This document shows, in pieces, positions 7,982 through 16,710 of a stretch of DNA of 48,803 nucleotides. Made by a program: the position numbers and the translations under genes. The DNA is from JBFLXN01 sp040755715 [NCBI: Candidatus Edwardsbacteria bacterium] (GTDB lineage: Bacteria; Edwardsbacteria; AC1; JBFLXN01). Position 1 is the stretch's first letter. The number at the start of each line of letters is the position of its first letter. The stretch is from positions 1 through 48,803 of the forward strand of contig JBFLXN010000002.1 in NCBI GenBank assembly GCA_040755715.1. The letters run 5' to 3'. The notes below the pieces were generated by a model. The model saw only the letters and a program-made list of their open reading frames with translations. It had not been told where the DNA came from and searched no databases.

Positions 7982-9742
7982 ATGAAACAAAAATTCATCG
8001 TGTGGGTGGGGATGTTCTTGCTCCTCTTAAGTAGCATCTCCACGGGACAGGCTCAGACACAACCACCAAAGCCTAGTCAACCCAAAGTGCAACAGGAGAA
8101 AGCCAAAAAACAGAAAGAGGCAAAAAAGAAAGAAGAAGCTAAAAAAGTTGTGGAGAAACCCAAGCCGAGCGTTAAGGCAGGAATGGAATATAATAAGGTT
8201 CTTCTGGGACTTTCTGCCGGAGGAATAAAGTTAATTGATGCCCTCAGGGTTGATGGGTTTCACTACTATTCTAAAAGTGAAGATAAGGGAGATTATGCAA
8301 AGATTGGACTGGGATTAAAGTTGCTTTTTGAATATAGGTTTAATTCACTTTTTGGAGTTGGGCTGGAAGGCGGCTATGCTCGCAACACTCGGAATGACGC
8401 AGATAGAGATCCCCATGGTCAGGATAGTTCCTATAATTATCGTTGCACCAATGCATTTGTAGAACCAACTTTTTTTGTGAATCTTCAGAGATTTATGGCT
8501 GGAGACAAAAAACTCAATCCTTATGCCTCGGCGGGTTTGGGAGTTACTATGTGGAAGGCTACACGATTTCCCAAAGCCGGTGGCGGAAAAGAAGTGGTTC
8601 TTTCATTACAGGACTCTGCTGGAACCATAACCAAACAGAGCAAGATTACACCCACATTTAGTTTTGGTCTGGGACTGCAGGCATTTATTACTTCTTCTTT
8701 AGGGATTAACTTTGGAGTAAACTATCACGAAATGCTCATCAATAAAAAACAAGAATGTATGGTCTTTGGTCATTCTAATCCTCCCTCAGACACGGTAGTG
8801 GGTCTCGTTGGTCTTGATGACCAGAACGGCGCGATGGTTGAAGCCAATGTTGGGCTTATCTACTCCTTCAGTCCTAGCAAACCGCCTCCTCCTCCCACTG
8901 GAGCAATTGCCGGTAAAGTTACTGATAAAACAACTGGCAAACCTATTATCGCCGAAGTTTTAACCATGGGACGCACTGCGGTGACTGATACAACTGGGAA
9001 ATATCTACTTTCTGGTCTACCTATTGGTAAAGAGCCGATAAAAGTCACTGCTACCAGTAAAGACTATGTTTCTCAGGAAATAAAAGTTGATTTTAAACCA
9101 GAAAATAAAAAGGTGCCTCTCAGTTTAAACTTTGCCCTAAAGCCGAGACCAGCACCGAGTGGAACAGTTACTGGAAAAATCACCGATGAAAAGACAGGAA
9201 GACCAATAAAGGCAAGTTTATCTTTTAGTGGGCCCAAGGAGAAAAAAGGCGAGAGCGATTCTACCGGTATTTATAAGATAACTCTGGAGGTAGGGAATTA
9301 TGTGGCGACGGTCAGCTCTGAAGGTTATGTTTCTTCTTCCTTCCCGGTAGTCATTAAGGAGAATGAAACGACTTTGCAGAATTTTGTTTTAGTAAAGAAA
9401 GGGGAAAAGTTCGTCTTCCAGAATATTTATTTTGCTACAGGCAAGACAACACTTAAACCCACTGCCGAACCAGGACTTCAAGAAATGTTTAGGATTTTAA
9501 AAGGTCATCCGGAGGTAAAAGTAGAGATTGGAGGGCATACAGATAATCGGGGTAGCGAGAAGAGAAATCTAAAACTTTCCCAGGCTCGGGCCGAAGTGGT
9601 TCTGCAATGGCTGGTTAATCACGGGATTCCACCAGCGCAAATGGTTGCCAAGGGATATGGTCCACTGATGCCGATAGCTGATAATAGCACCGCTAAAGGT
9701 CGGGCGCAGAATAGAAGAGTAGAAATTACAGTCTTACCGTAG
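7982..9742 (+). CDS. OmpA-family outer-membrane protein with regulatory-like repeats
   Basis: 586 residues. Start ATG 7982 is preceded by AAAGGAGGG. Residues 1-24 form a signal peptide ending GQA; a Lys/Ala/Gln-rich linker follows to about 60. Residues of about 60-290 look like an outer-membrane beta-barrel, ending before a Pro run. Two carboxypeptidase-regulatory-like beta-sandwich domains come next (each starting like GKVTDKTTGKP and GKITDEKTGRP). The C-terminal OmpA/MotB domain binds peptidoglycan (GGHTDNRGSEKRNLKLSQAR, then GRAQNRRVEI). Role: a structural link between outer membrane and cell wall. It is monocistronic, with its own promoter and terminator. Confidence 0.9.
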   Translation: MKQKFIVWVGMFLLLLSSISTGQAQTQPPKPSQPKVQQEKAKKQKEAKKKEEAKKVVEKPKPSVKAGMEYNKVLLGLSAGGIKLIDALRVDGFHYYSKSEDKGDYAKIGLGLKLLFEYRFNSLFGVGLEGGYARNTRNDADRDPHGQDSSYNYRCTNAFVEPTFFVNLQRFMAGDKKLNPYASAGLGVTMWKATRFPKAGGGKEVVLSLQDSAGTITKQSKITPTFSFGLGLQAFITSSLGINFGVNYHEMLINKKQECMVFGHSNPPSDTVVGLVGLDDQNGAMVEANVGLIYSFSPSKPPPPPTGAIAGKVTDKTTGKPIIAEVLTMGRTAVTDTTGKYLLSGLPIGKEPIKVTATSKDYVSQEIKVDFKPENKKVPLSLNFALKPRPAPSGTVTGKITDEKTGRPIKASLSFSGPKEKKGESDSTGIYKITLEVGNYVATVSSEGYVSSSFPVVIKENETTLQNFVLVKKGEKFVFQNIYFATGKTTLKPTAEPGLQEMFRILKGHPEVKVEIGGHTDNRGSEKRNLKLSQARAEVVLQWLVNHGIPPAQMVAKGYGPLMPIADNSTAKGRAQNRRVEITVLP

Positions 9743-9771
9743 AAAAAATTTCTGGTATTAACAAAAGAAAA

Positions 9772-9799
9772 GGGGGCAATGAGTTGCCCCCTTCTTCTG
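9772..9799. terminator. Strong bidirectional terminator
   Basis: GGGGGCAA, four-base loop, TTGCCCCC, then TTCTTCTGTTT; the left side is A-rich for the opposite strand. It lies between two convergent genes, the OmpA-family gene and lpd. Confidence 0.9.
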
Positions 9800-9844
9800 T
9801 TTGCAAGTACTGTAAGCAGTGAAGATTATTTCTTCCCCAAATTT

Positions 9845-11236
9845 CTAGCCAGGCAAATGTATCGTCCTTCCAGCGGTGGCTAAGACAGCTTCTCTGGAGG
9901 CTTCGTGCAAAGCAGGATGCGCATGCATAGTTTCTATTATATCATTTAGTCTTGCTCTCATCTTAATCGCTATGCTAAATTCCGCAATCAATTCCACTGC
10001 TTGAGCACCAATGATAGAAGCACCCAAAATTTTTTCAGAGCCTTCTTCTGCCACTACCTTGACAAATCCTTCTGATTCTCCACCAGCCAAAGCTTTACCA
10101 TTGGCACTGAAAGGGAATTTTCCTATTTTGATTTTATGATTTTTTTCCAAAGCCATCCTTTCTGTTAGCCCTACTGAAGCGATTTCCGGAAATGAATAGA
10201 CACATCGAGGCACTGCTGAATAATCCATTACTGAAGGCAAGCCCAAAGTATTTTCTACAACCACTTCCCCTTCCATTGAAGCCACATGGGCTAAAAGCCA
10301 ACCACCAATACAATCTCCTGCCGCATAAATATGAGGAATACTTGTTTCCATCTTTTCGTTCACCTTGATATATCCTTTCTCCAGAACAATCCCAATCTTT
10401 TCTAATCCTAATTCTTCAATATTTGCCTTTCTCCCAACAGAAACCAAGACTTTGTCAACCAGTTTAGAGTTGATAGTTGATAGTTGATAGTTGATAGTCA
10501 CTTCTAATCCTTCAGGCTTCCTCTCAATTTTCTCTACCGTTGATTGAGTCAAAATTTCTATCCCTTGCTTGGTCATTATCTTCTGCAATTCCTCGGCGAT
10601 ATCGCGGTCTTCAGCCGGGAGAATCTGCGGCATCATTTCTACTATGGTAACCTCAGAACCAAAGGTGTGATAAATATAAGCCATTTCTATACCGATAGCA
10701 CCACCACCTATGATGAGAAAACGCTTGGGAATTTCATTCAGTGAGAGTGCGGTGGTGCTATCAATTACACCTTTGCAGTCAATTTCTTCAATGGGCAGAC
10801 GAATATTCTTTGAGCCAGTGGCAATGAGAATTTTTTCACCCTCAAGTCTTTCCAAAGTGCGGTCTGGTTTTTGTAATTCTATAGTATTTGCGTCAAGGAA
10901 CTGTGCTTGTCCGTTTTTTATTTCTACCTTTCTTGATTTCAGGAGTTGCTTTACTCCAGCGACGAGTCTCCGGACGACTCGCTCTTTTCTTTGCTGAATC
11001 TGAGAAAAATCAAAACTAATATTTTCTGCTTTCAGTCCGAAGTGTTCTGCCCTTTTGAATTCATGAAAAATTTTTGCTGAAGACAAAAGGCTCTTTGTTG
11101 GGATACAGCCGACATTGAGGCAGGTACCTCCAACTTCTTCCTTTTCTACTAAAATTACTTCAGCCCCTAACTGAGCCGCTCTAATTGCTGCGACATAGCC
11201 GGCTGGTCCAGCGCCGATGATAATAAGTCTGTTCAT
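9845..11236 (-). CDS. lpd: Dihydrolipoamide dehydrogenase (E3)
   Basis: 463 residues. FAD flavoprotein that reoxidises dihydrolipoyl groups of 2-oxoacid dehydrogenase or glycine cleavage complexes with NAD. FAD fold GAGPAGYVAA at residues 8-17; redox disulfide in GGTCLNVGCIPTKS (Cys39, Cys44); NAD fold GGGAIGIEMA; C-terminal catalytic HAHPALHEASREA. Between EGLEVTI and KLVDKVLVSVGR the chain reads NYQLSTINS, encoded by four tandem TTGATAG heptamers (10470-10497), an unusual insertion in the NAD domain. GAGGAG precedes the ATG. No E1, E2 or GcvH gene is in the window, but a lipoate synthesis cluster lies at 21-26 kb. Confidence 0.96.
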   Translation of the reverse strand: MNRLIIIGAGPAGYVAAIRAAQLGAEVILVEKEEVGGTCLNVGCIPTKSLLSSAKIFHEFKRAEHFGLKAENISFDFSQIQQRKERVVRRLVAGVKQLLKSRKVEIKNGQAQFLDANTIELQKPDRTLERLEGEKILIATGSKNIRLPIEEIDCKGVIDSTTALSLNEIPKRFLIIGGGAIGIEMAYIYHTFGSEVTIVEMMPQILPAEDRDIAEELQKIMTKQGIEILTQSTVEKIERKPEGLEVTINYQLSTINSKLVDKVLVSVGRKANIEELGLEKIGIVLEKGYIKVNEKMETSIPHIYAAGDCIGGWLLAHVASMEGEVVVENTLGLPSVMDYSAVPRCVYSFPEIASVGLTERMALEKNHKIKIGKFPFSANGKALAGGESEGFVKVVAEEGSEKILGASIIGAQAVELIAEFSIAIKMRARLNDIIETMHAHPALHEASREAVLATAGRTIHLPG

Positions 11237-11245
11237 TTTTTCTCC

Positions 11246-12055
11246 TCATATCCAAGTAATACCTTCGCCTTCTTCAAGGATGATTTTGTTATTCTGAAAA
11301 ATCTTATGCCTAATGAACAGCTTCACTTCTGTCTTGCTTTTGACAGGCGAGATGTTCCGAAGGAGTCCGAGACTCTTCGGAGTCCTCGGACCTGTGCTAC
11401 TTCTGTCATTTAGTTCCACCTGAGCCAGATATGCAGGAATAGTAATCGTTTTTTTCCTAAGAGTAGCAATATATTCAGGATAAGAAATCAACAATTTGGG
11501 CCTACACTCCTGATAGTTAATGAAAATTTTGACATCTTCTTTTCTTAGTTGAGGTGAATATTTCTTGGCACACGCCTCTAACTCGTTTTTGCCCTCTTTC
11601 ACCGCCTGCAAGATTTTCGTCAAAGACATGGGGCGAAAACTGATATTCAGAGTTCTTTCGGCTCGCCAGGCATGCATTCTATAGATTTCTAATCTCCCAA
11701 TACGAAAATTGAGTAATTGCTTACGGTCCAGAAAAATATTCCATGCCCACGATTCCAGAGTTTTCCTTCCGTAATCCAAAGCAAAAGCCGCGATTGATTC
11801 GTGTCTTCCTCCCGGAAGATAGAGATGATAACTTCCGTCTTTGCGGCATTTGGTGCCGATTTTGCCTTCGGATGGATTAACTATCACATACCCCTGAATG
11901 GCTCTGCCTCTGAAATCTGTCACTCTACCGAATAGATGATGACTTTTCTCTCCCGCCTGCCCCAGGATGCTTCGGTGGGCGGGCAGGGAACATTTGGGTG
12001 AAGAAATTTCAAAAGTCATTTTTCCTTTAAAGGGGTTGTAAAGTTCAGCTTTCAT
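11246..12055 (-). CDS. Unknown protein with a carboxypeptidase-regulatory-like domain
   Basis: 269 residues from ATG 12055; an upstream TTG at 12094 lies in repeat DNA (CCACGGATT) and is unlikely. Near residues 40-75 GRVTDFRGRAIQGYVIVN and KDGSYHLYLPGG look like a CarboxypepD_reg beta-sandwich; the rest is unrecognised, with no signal peptide or membrane segment. Two stretches are encoded by palindromic repeat DNA: LPAHRSILGQAGE (11952-11988) and STGPRTPKSLGL (11356-11390), so the protein has absorbed two repeat insertions in frame. It ends nine bases before lpd. Function unknown; the gene could be decaying. Confidence 0.6.
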   Translation of the reverse strand: MKAELYNPFKGKMTFEISSPKCSLPAHRSILGQAGEKSHHLFGRVTDFRGRAIQGYVIVNPSEGKIGTKCRKDGSYHLYLPGGRHESIAAFALDYGRKTLESWAWNIFLDRKQLLNFRIGRLEIYRMHAWRAERTLNISFRPMSLTKILQAVKEGKNELEACAKKYSPQLRKEDVKIFINYQECRPKLLISYPEYIATLRKKTITIPAYLAQVELNDRSSTGPRTPKSLGLLRNISPVKSKTEVKLFIRHKIFQNNKIILEEGEGITWI

Positions 12056-12314
12056 AAATCTACTTTTGAAAAGTAACCACGGATTAAAAGTCAAAGCAGT
12101 ATCACTTCGTTCGTAGGATCGTCCCGATGTTACATCGGGACTCGTAGTAAATGCTGTATCGTTTCACTCGTTCTTGCGTAATAATCTCTTAAAAACAATA
12201 AGCTTGAAATATTCTTTCTCTAATGTCCGCAACTACTCCGTCTTCTACGAGTCCCGCCTTAGCGGGGTGATACTCCGATTACTCCGAGCGATAGTGATAC
12301 TTCGTTTCCTTGTT
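12056..12314. repeat. Repeat-rich intergenic region
   Basis: No gene seen. Contains the perfect palindrome GTCCCGATGT/ACATCGGGAC (12121-12141) of the TCCCGA/TCGGGA family and further CTCCGA and ACTTCG units at 12235-12305. Confidence 0.6.
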
Positions 12315-12704
12315 TCAATCTGTAATTTCCTTAGCCTGTTTTCTTCTTGCTAGGTAGTCGTTGATGGCCGCTTTGATTCCGTCTTCGGCTAAGACCGAGC
12401 AGTGCATTTTTACTGGTGGCAATCCGCCCAGGGCTTCAACCACAGTCTTGTTACTAACCTGCAGAGCTTCCTGGAGAGTCTTGCCCTTCACCATTTCTGT
12501 TACCATTGAAGAGGTGGCGATGGCTGCGCCACAACCAAAAGTCTGAAATCTTACATCTACAATCCGTCCATTGTTAACCTTAATCATAATTTTCATCACA
12601 TCACCGCAGACAGGATTCCCTGCTATCCCTACACCATCAGGATTTTCCATCTCCCCCATATTTCTCGGATTCTTGAAATGTTCCATCACCTTTTCACTAT
12701 ACAT
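12315..12704 (-). CDS. iscU: IscU/NifU-type Fe-S cluster scaffold
   Basis: 129 residues. Scaffold on which [2Fe-2S] and [4Fe-4S] clusters are assembled. All three ligand Cys are present: Cys33 in GNPVCGD with Asp35, Cys58 in FGCGAA, and Cys102 in LPPVKMHCSVLAEDG. The LPPVK motif for HscA-type chaperone contact is intact. Last gene of a group running Thi4, unknown, ThiS-like, ThiF-like, IscU with gaps of only 4 and 8 bases at the 3' end. No cysteine desulfurase is nearby, so sulfur must come from an enzyme encoded elsewhere. Confidence 0.93.
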   Translation of the reverse strand: MYSEKVMEHFKNPRNMGEMENPDGVGIAGNPVCGDVMKIMIKVNNGRIVDVRFQTFGCGAAIATSSMVTEMVKGKTLQEALQVSNKTVVEALGGLPPVKMHCSVLAEDGIKAAINDYLARRKQAKEITD

Positions 12705-12712
12705 AATTTTCT

Positions 12713-13738
12713 CTAATGACCAATATATTTCGCATACAGGCTTCTGGCGATATTTTCATCTTGAGTGCCTTTGATAATTGCTCGTCCATCAGCAAAGATA
12801 GTGAGGTCATAATCATCAATTCTGAATCCCAAGAGATATTGATTATAAATTGTCTGACCAACCTTTGTCAAGCGTTGATTTAATTCAGAAAGCCGGAGGG
12901 TCATTGGTCGTTCCGGTATAATTTGAAATGCCTGACGACCACAAAGAGTGGTAAACGCTGTCACAGGAGTGTTTTCCAAAACAGGAAATTCTCTCTTTTG
13001 ACAGATAGGACATTGAGACCGTGGCTTTATCTCATTCTTAGTAAATTCCCCGGTCCAGAGGTCAACAGTAAAAACCGTCCGCATCACCTGACTATTTCCA
13101 ATCAGAATTTTCATCGCTTCCGCACTCTGAATAGCGCCAATCAAAGTTGGGACAGAGTTTAAGATGCCCGCTGTCTCACAGGTTTCCAGACTACCAGGTG
13201 GAGGGAAGAAAGGAATGAGACATTGCAAGCAGGGACCTTCAGGGTAAATATTCATTAGAATTCCGCTACTACCGAGACAGGCGGTATAAATCCAGGGAAT
13301 TTTTTTCTCCACACAGATTTGATTGATGAGAAATCTGGTCTGCAAATTATCAGTTCCATCCAAAACTAAATCCGAATCACTCAGAAGAGAATGAGCATTA
13401 CTTGAATTCAAGTCTTCAACTATGGGTTTGAGACTGATACCAGAGTTAACTTTTTTTAATTTTTGGGCGAGTGCGATTGCCTTAGGCAGTTTGTTTCGTG
13501 CATCTTCTTCGTCAAAAAGGCATTGGCGCTGGAGGTTGACCAAATCTACAAAATCGCGGTCAATCAGAATAATTTCTCCCACTCCAGCCCTGACAAGATT
13601 ATTAGCGGTAACGCTTCCTAAAGCACCCAAACCGACAACAGCGATACGACTTTCAAGAAGTCTTCTTTGCCCCTCCTCTCCTATTGGAGACAAAATTACC
13701 TGGCGAGAGTATCGTTTCAATTGTTCACCTATTCGCAT
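12713..13738 (-). CDS. ThiF/MoeB/HesA-type adenylyltransferase (E1-like)
   Basis: 341 residues. Adenylates the C-terminal Gly of a ubiquitin-like sulfur carrier. Nucleotide fold VVGLGALGS (about residues 34-42), IDRDFVDLVNLQRQ (59-72), TDNLQTRF (129-136). Zinc CxxC pairs at 170/173 and 243/246; the possible catalytic Cys187 lies in ETCETAGI. About 90 residues after the second CxxC include a further C-terminal part that is not a clear rhodanese domain. The ThiS-like gene ends five bases upstream, so this is its activating enzyme. Whether the pair serves thiamine, molybdopterin or tRNA thiolation cannot be told. Confidence 0.88.
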   Translation of the reverse strand: MRIGEQLKRYSRQVILSPIGEEGQRRLLESRIAVVGLGALGSVTANNLVRAGVGEIILIDRDFVDLVNLQRQCLFDEEDARNKLPKAIALAQKLKKVNSGISLKPIVEDLNSSNAHSLLSDSDLVLDGTDNLQTRFLINQICVEKKIPWIYTACLGSSGILMNIYPEGPCLQCLIPFFPPPGSLETCETAGILNSVPTLIGAIQSAEAMKILIGNSQVMRTVFTVDLWTGEFTKNEIKPRSQCPICQKREFPVLENTPVTAFTTLCGRQAFQIIPERPMTLRLSELNQRLTKVGQTIYNQYLLGFRIDDYDLTIFADGRAIIKGTQDENIARSLYAKYIGH

Positions 13739-13742
13739 CTGT

Positions 13743-13955
13743 CTATCCTCCAGCCAGGATTTTCCTCAAAACTAAATAATCACCTTCCTGCAAACTGTCG
13801 TCCGGAAGCAAGACAATTCCATTTCTGATCACGATTACTGAGTTTGACGCTTTCCCAAGCTTTGAGAGCAGGTCGGATACCTTTGAGCCAGAACCCAATT
13901 CCAGCCTCTTCTGGCCAACCTGGACTCTCACCTGGTTTACTCCGTTTTTGTTCAC
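13743..13955 (-). CDS. ThiS/MoaD-type ubiquitin-like sulfur carrier
   Basis: 70 residues ending in Ala-Gly-Gly, the C-terminal diglycine that is adenylated and thiocarboxylated. Pattern of a beta-grasp protein: VRVQVGQKRLEL, a Ser/Lys helix (SDLLSKLG), VIVIRNG and EGDYLVLRKILAGG. Start is GTG with GGAGGG seven bases upstream. The final GGA GGA codons also form the Shine-Dalgarno of the following ThiF-like gene, which couples the two. ThiS is favoured over MoaD by length and by Thi4 nearby, but this is inference. Confidence 0.88.
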   Translation of the reverse strand: MNKNGVNQVRVQVGQKRLELGSGSKVSDLLSKLGKASNSVIVIRNGIVLLPDDSLQEGDYLVLRKILAGG

Positions 13956-14043
13956 TTCATCTCCCTCCAGATACTTTTCAATTTTCTTTATTCCATTATT
14001 TTACAATTGTGGAATAATGAAATAATCCTCTCGCCGCTGACCG

Positions 14044-14844
14044 CTAACCGCCAGAGACTTTTGTGTTCATTCTTTCTTGGACTATGCCGAAGAATTTCTT
14101 CTTGTGTTCTGGACACAATTTCCCAGAAGTAATTTGCGAATGAATTACTTCTTCTTGCCAATGTGCATCGTAGAGACGACAAGTTTTGTTTTTACAAAAT
14201 GGCTCGCCAAAGACAGAATAGAAGATGGCTTGGAGTGCATAGCCCTTCATTACCTCAGTGAGTGGTGGGTCATCATAATCAAGAAATCTGCCTTGAAATT
14301 TTTCTTTTAATACTTCTAAAGGAATATCGGGATTTTCATATTTGAGTTGATAGAATTCCTTGGGTTTGGCTGGTGCTTCTACAATGCCCGTGGTTGAAAT
14401 AATGGTGGGATAGCCAAGGACTAAAACTCTTGCATGCCAGCGTCTATCAGTTTCATCGTAGGTGCCAAAGAGTCTCTTGGTGAAAACCAAATGTAAATGT
14501 TCAAAGTCCCGTTCTGAGGCTGGGATAAGTGAGCGAAGGATTTCATTTAATTTATTTCCATCATAGAATATAGCACCAGAAATGCGTGATGACTCTTTTA
14601 ATGCCTTCTTCTCGTATTCAATCTCTCCATAAAGAGGAAGCGATTCGGGCGCGAATTTATTTGGATTTTTTATTCTGGCGGCAGCTAAAGATTTTGCTAT
14701 TTCTTCTGAAGGAGATGAAAGAAAATGGTGGAAAAAATCCCCTCGTATTTCTACAGAAAGTTGTAGTGTCTTCTTCAAATAGTCAGCAATTTCAGAGAGT
14801 GAAAGAGTTTTTGATGTTGGGTCTGGATAGAGATAGACAATCAT
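14044..14844 (-). CDS. Conserved unknown, possible zinc metalloprotein
   Basis: 266 residues from ATG 14844 (MIVYLYPDP); a TTG at 14877 would add 11 residues, but GGAGGG lies between the two. The C-terminal region has CKNKTCRLYDAHWQEEVIHSQ followed by KLCPEHKKKFF, giving paired Cys and His residues suited to metal binding. The overall look recalls archaeal-type putative metallopeptidases (DUF6775), a tentative identification. Soluble, no signal peptide. It sits between Thi4 and the ThiS-like gene on the same strand, so a link to sulfur or thiamine metabolism is possible but unproven. Confidence 0.6.
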   Translation of the reverse strand: MIVYLYPDPTSKTLSLSEIADYLKKTLQLSVEIRGDFFHHFLSSPSEEIAKSLAAARIKNPNKFAPESLPLYGEIEYEKKALKESSRISGAIFYDGNKLNEILRSLIPASERDFEHLHLVFTKRLFGTYDETDRRWHARVLVLGYPTIISTTGIVEAPAKPKEFYQLKYENPDIPLEVLKEKFQGRFLDYDDPPLTEVMKGYALQAIFYSVFGEPFCKNKTCRLYDAHWQEEVIHSQITSGKLCPEHKKKFFGIVQERMNTKVSGG

Positions 14845-15067
14845 TTTATAAAGTTTAGTTCCCTCCAAAAATTTCAAATCCGAAATTTATCATGCCACAG
14901 GCAGACAATTAGAAATTTGCGGAATATCCCAAGTGGAAGGTTAGAAGAATTATTTGATGAATATAAAACATTCTTTCATTCTTACAATTCTAAGAATTCT
15001 AGGACTGATAGAGTTTCTCCAGAAGTTTGCTATGCCGAAGTTGTCTCAAACCGTTTTTCTCGTGGGA

Positions 15068-15844
15068 CTATTTGAGTTTTTGCAGAACTATTTCAGCTGC
15101 TCTCTTGCCAGAAAGGAGCATTGCTCCAAAGGTCGGCCCCATCCGGGGTAATCCATAAGTGGTAGATACTGCCATTCCGCAGACAACCACGCCTGGATGG
15201 GCTTCGCCAGTGTGCTCCACCAATGCATCTTCAGAACGTTCCACCCACATTGCCCCAAAGCCGGGTGTTTTGAGGAATCCCCTTTCCTCAAGTTTCTTGA
15301 TGACGACTGCGTCGTGTCCTGTGGCATCAATCACAATCTTAGCCTCAAGACCAATGGGGTCAACGCAAGTAATCTCCCGGGGTAAAGCCGAAACTGGAGT
15401 CCAGTTCACTACGGCGCCGCAGACCCGATTACCTTCACGAATGACTACATCATCCAGTTTAGTCATATTGAGGACTCTTACCCCAGCTTCACAAGATGCA
15501 GAAATCAATTTGGAACAGGCGTGAGGACCGTCAGCGACATAAAGCCCTTTACAATATTCAGAGAATGGAATTTTTAGTTCTTGTAGAACTTTTTCCCCTG
15601 GAGCGCGAATGGTCAGTTTGTTCATCAAATACCCACCAATCCAGAACCCGCCACCGAGATAATTGTTTCGCTCAACTAATAATACTTTTATTCCCTGACT
15701 GGCTAATTCTTTTCCTGCCATCAATCCACTTGGACCTCCACCAACAATGATGCAATCTGATTCGGCGTGTTCACTAAGCATCTTGCCAAATTCAGAAATC
15801 ATTGCTCGGGTAACTTCTTTTTCCCCAATCTTTTCAAAAATCAT
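15068..15844 (-). CDS. thi4: Thiazole synthase, Thi4 family
   Basis: 258 residues. Makes the thiazole (ADT) part of thiamine from NAD, glycine and sulfur. NAD-binding [14 protein letters not shown] (about residues 35-48), [14 protein letters not shown] (58-71), IDATGHDA (172-179) and [12 protein letters not shown] near the C-terminus. The residue before V-D-P, where methanogen enzymes that use free sulfide carry His, is Cys160 (REITCVDP). This matches the Cys that donates its sulfur in the yeast single-turnover enzyme. GGAGGG precedes the ATG. No TPP riboswitch was recognised upstream. Confidence 0.92.
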   Translation of the reverse strand: MIFEKIGEKEVTRAMISEFGKMLSEHAESDCIIVGGGPSGLMAGKELASQGIKVLLVERNNYLGGGFWIGGYLMNKLTIRAPGEKVLQELKIPFSEYCKGLYVADGPHACSKLISASCEAGVRVLNMTKLDDVVIREGNRVCGAVVNWTPVSALPREITCVDPIGLEAKIVIDATGHDAVVIKKLEERGFLKTPGFGAMWVERSEDALVEHTGEAHPGVVVCGMAVSTTYGLPRMGPTFGAMLLSGKRAAEIVLQKLK

Positions 15845-15866
15845 GTTTTCCCTCCAATCCTAATTT

Positions 15867-15996
15867 AACTACGAATAAACACGAATAGACACCAGCATAT
15901 TAGCCTAAAAGTCTAAGAGTCTGTATGATAGGATTATTTTACTCTTAGGCTTTTAGACTATTAGGCTATGTAATTATTTAGTGTTCATTCGTGGTT
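15867..15996. repeat. Nested intergenic inverted repeat
   Basis: Outer arms AACTACGAATAAACACGAAT and ATTCGTGGTT; inner arms TAGCCTAAAAGTCTAAGAGT and ACTCTTAGGCTTTTAGAC, plus TTAGGCTA. It fills the gap between the ABC ATPase and Thi4 genes and could act as a terminator, though it lacks a U-run. Confidence 0.65.
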
Positions 15997-16031
15997 TCAT
16001 TTTTCCATCCAATCTCTAATCTGAATCTTAC

Positions 16032-16709
16032 TTAAGAATTTACTATTTTCCCGTCTCTGAGTTCTATTATTCTATCCGCAGTTTTTGCTAGTTCAAGGTT
16101 ATGGGTAACTAGTATTATCGTAATCCCTTCCTTTTTATTCAAATCACTTAAAATGACTCCAATCTCACGGCTTCTTGACGAATCCAGATTTCCTGTCGGT
16201 TCGTCTGCCAGAATTATTTCGGGTTTATTTACAAACGCCCTTGCTATTGCCACACGCTGCATCTCCCCGCCTGAAAGCTGCTTTGGGAAATGGTTCACTC
16301 TCTTATCAAGTCCGAGCGATGAAATAATTGTTGATATATCCACATCGGCTTTTTTATAAAATGTATAAGGAAGCATTATATTTTCCAGGACATTCAGGGT
16401 AAGTATTAAATAAAAACTTTGAAATATATATCCGAAAAGTTCCCGCCGTATAATCGTGAGTTCCTTTTCTGACAGGGAAATTTCATTTTTGAATATTTCT
16501 CTTTCACCTATTGAGAGTGTCCCCGACGAAGGGTTATCCAGACATCCCAAAATATTTATAAGGGTTGTTTTGCCAGAACCCGACGGACCTGTGAACGAAA
16601 CATACTCGCTCTTTTTAATTTCAAGGGAGATATTGTCAAGAGCATAAATGTCCTCGCTACCACGCTGGTATATTTTTCTAATATTGTCTGTCTTTAAAAT
16701 CGTTCCCAT
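16032..16709 (-). CDS. ABC transporter ATP-binding protein, LolD/MacB type
   Basis: 225 residues. Walker [10 protein letters not shown] (about residues 40-48), Q-loop FQSF, signature LSGGEMQR, Walker [12 protein letters not shown], and H-loop VTHN are all intact. This class pairs with FtsX-fold permeases to extract lipoproteins or drive mechanotransmission. Its permease gene, one base upstream, is broken by a deletion and frameshift, so the ATPase has lost its partner here unless another permease serves. Confidence 0.9.
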   Translation of the reverse strand: MGTILKTDNIRKIYQRGSEDIYALDNISLEIKKSEYVSFTGPSGSGKTTLINILGCLDNPSSGTLSIGEREIFKNEISLSEKELTIIRRELFGYIFQSFYLILTLNVLENIMLPYTFYKKADVDISTIISSLGLDKRVNHFPKQLSGGEMQRVAIARAFVNKPEIILADEPTGNLDSSRSREIGVILSDLNKKEGITIILVTHNLELAKTADRIIELRDGKIVNS

Positions 16710-16710
16710 T

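Noticed and set aside
15845-16031. Possible TPP riboswitch before thi4
   Set aside because: The gap is an inverted repeat; no thi-box (CTGAGA with ACCTGA) was found.
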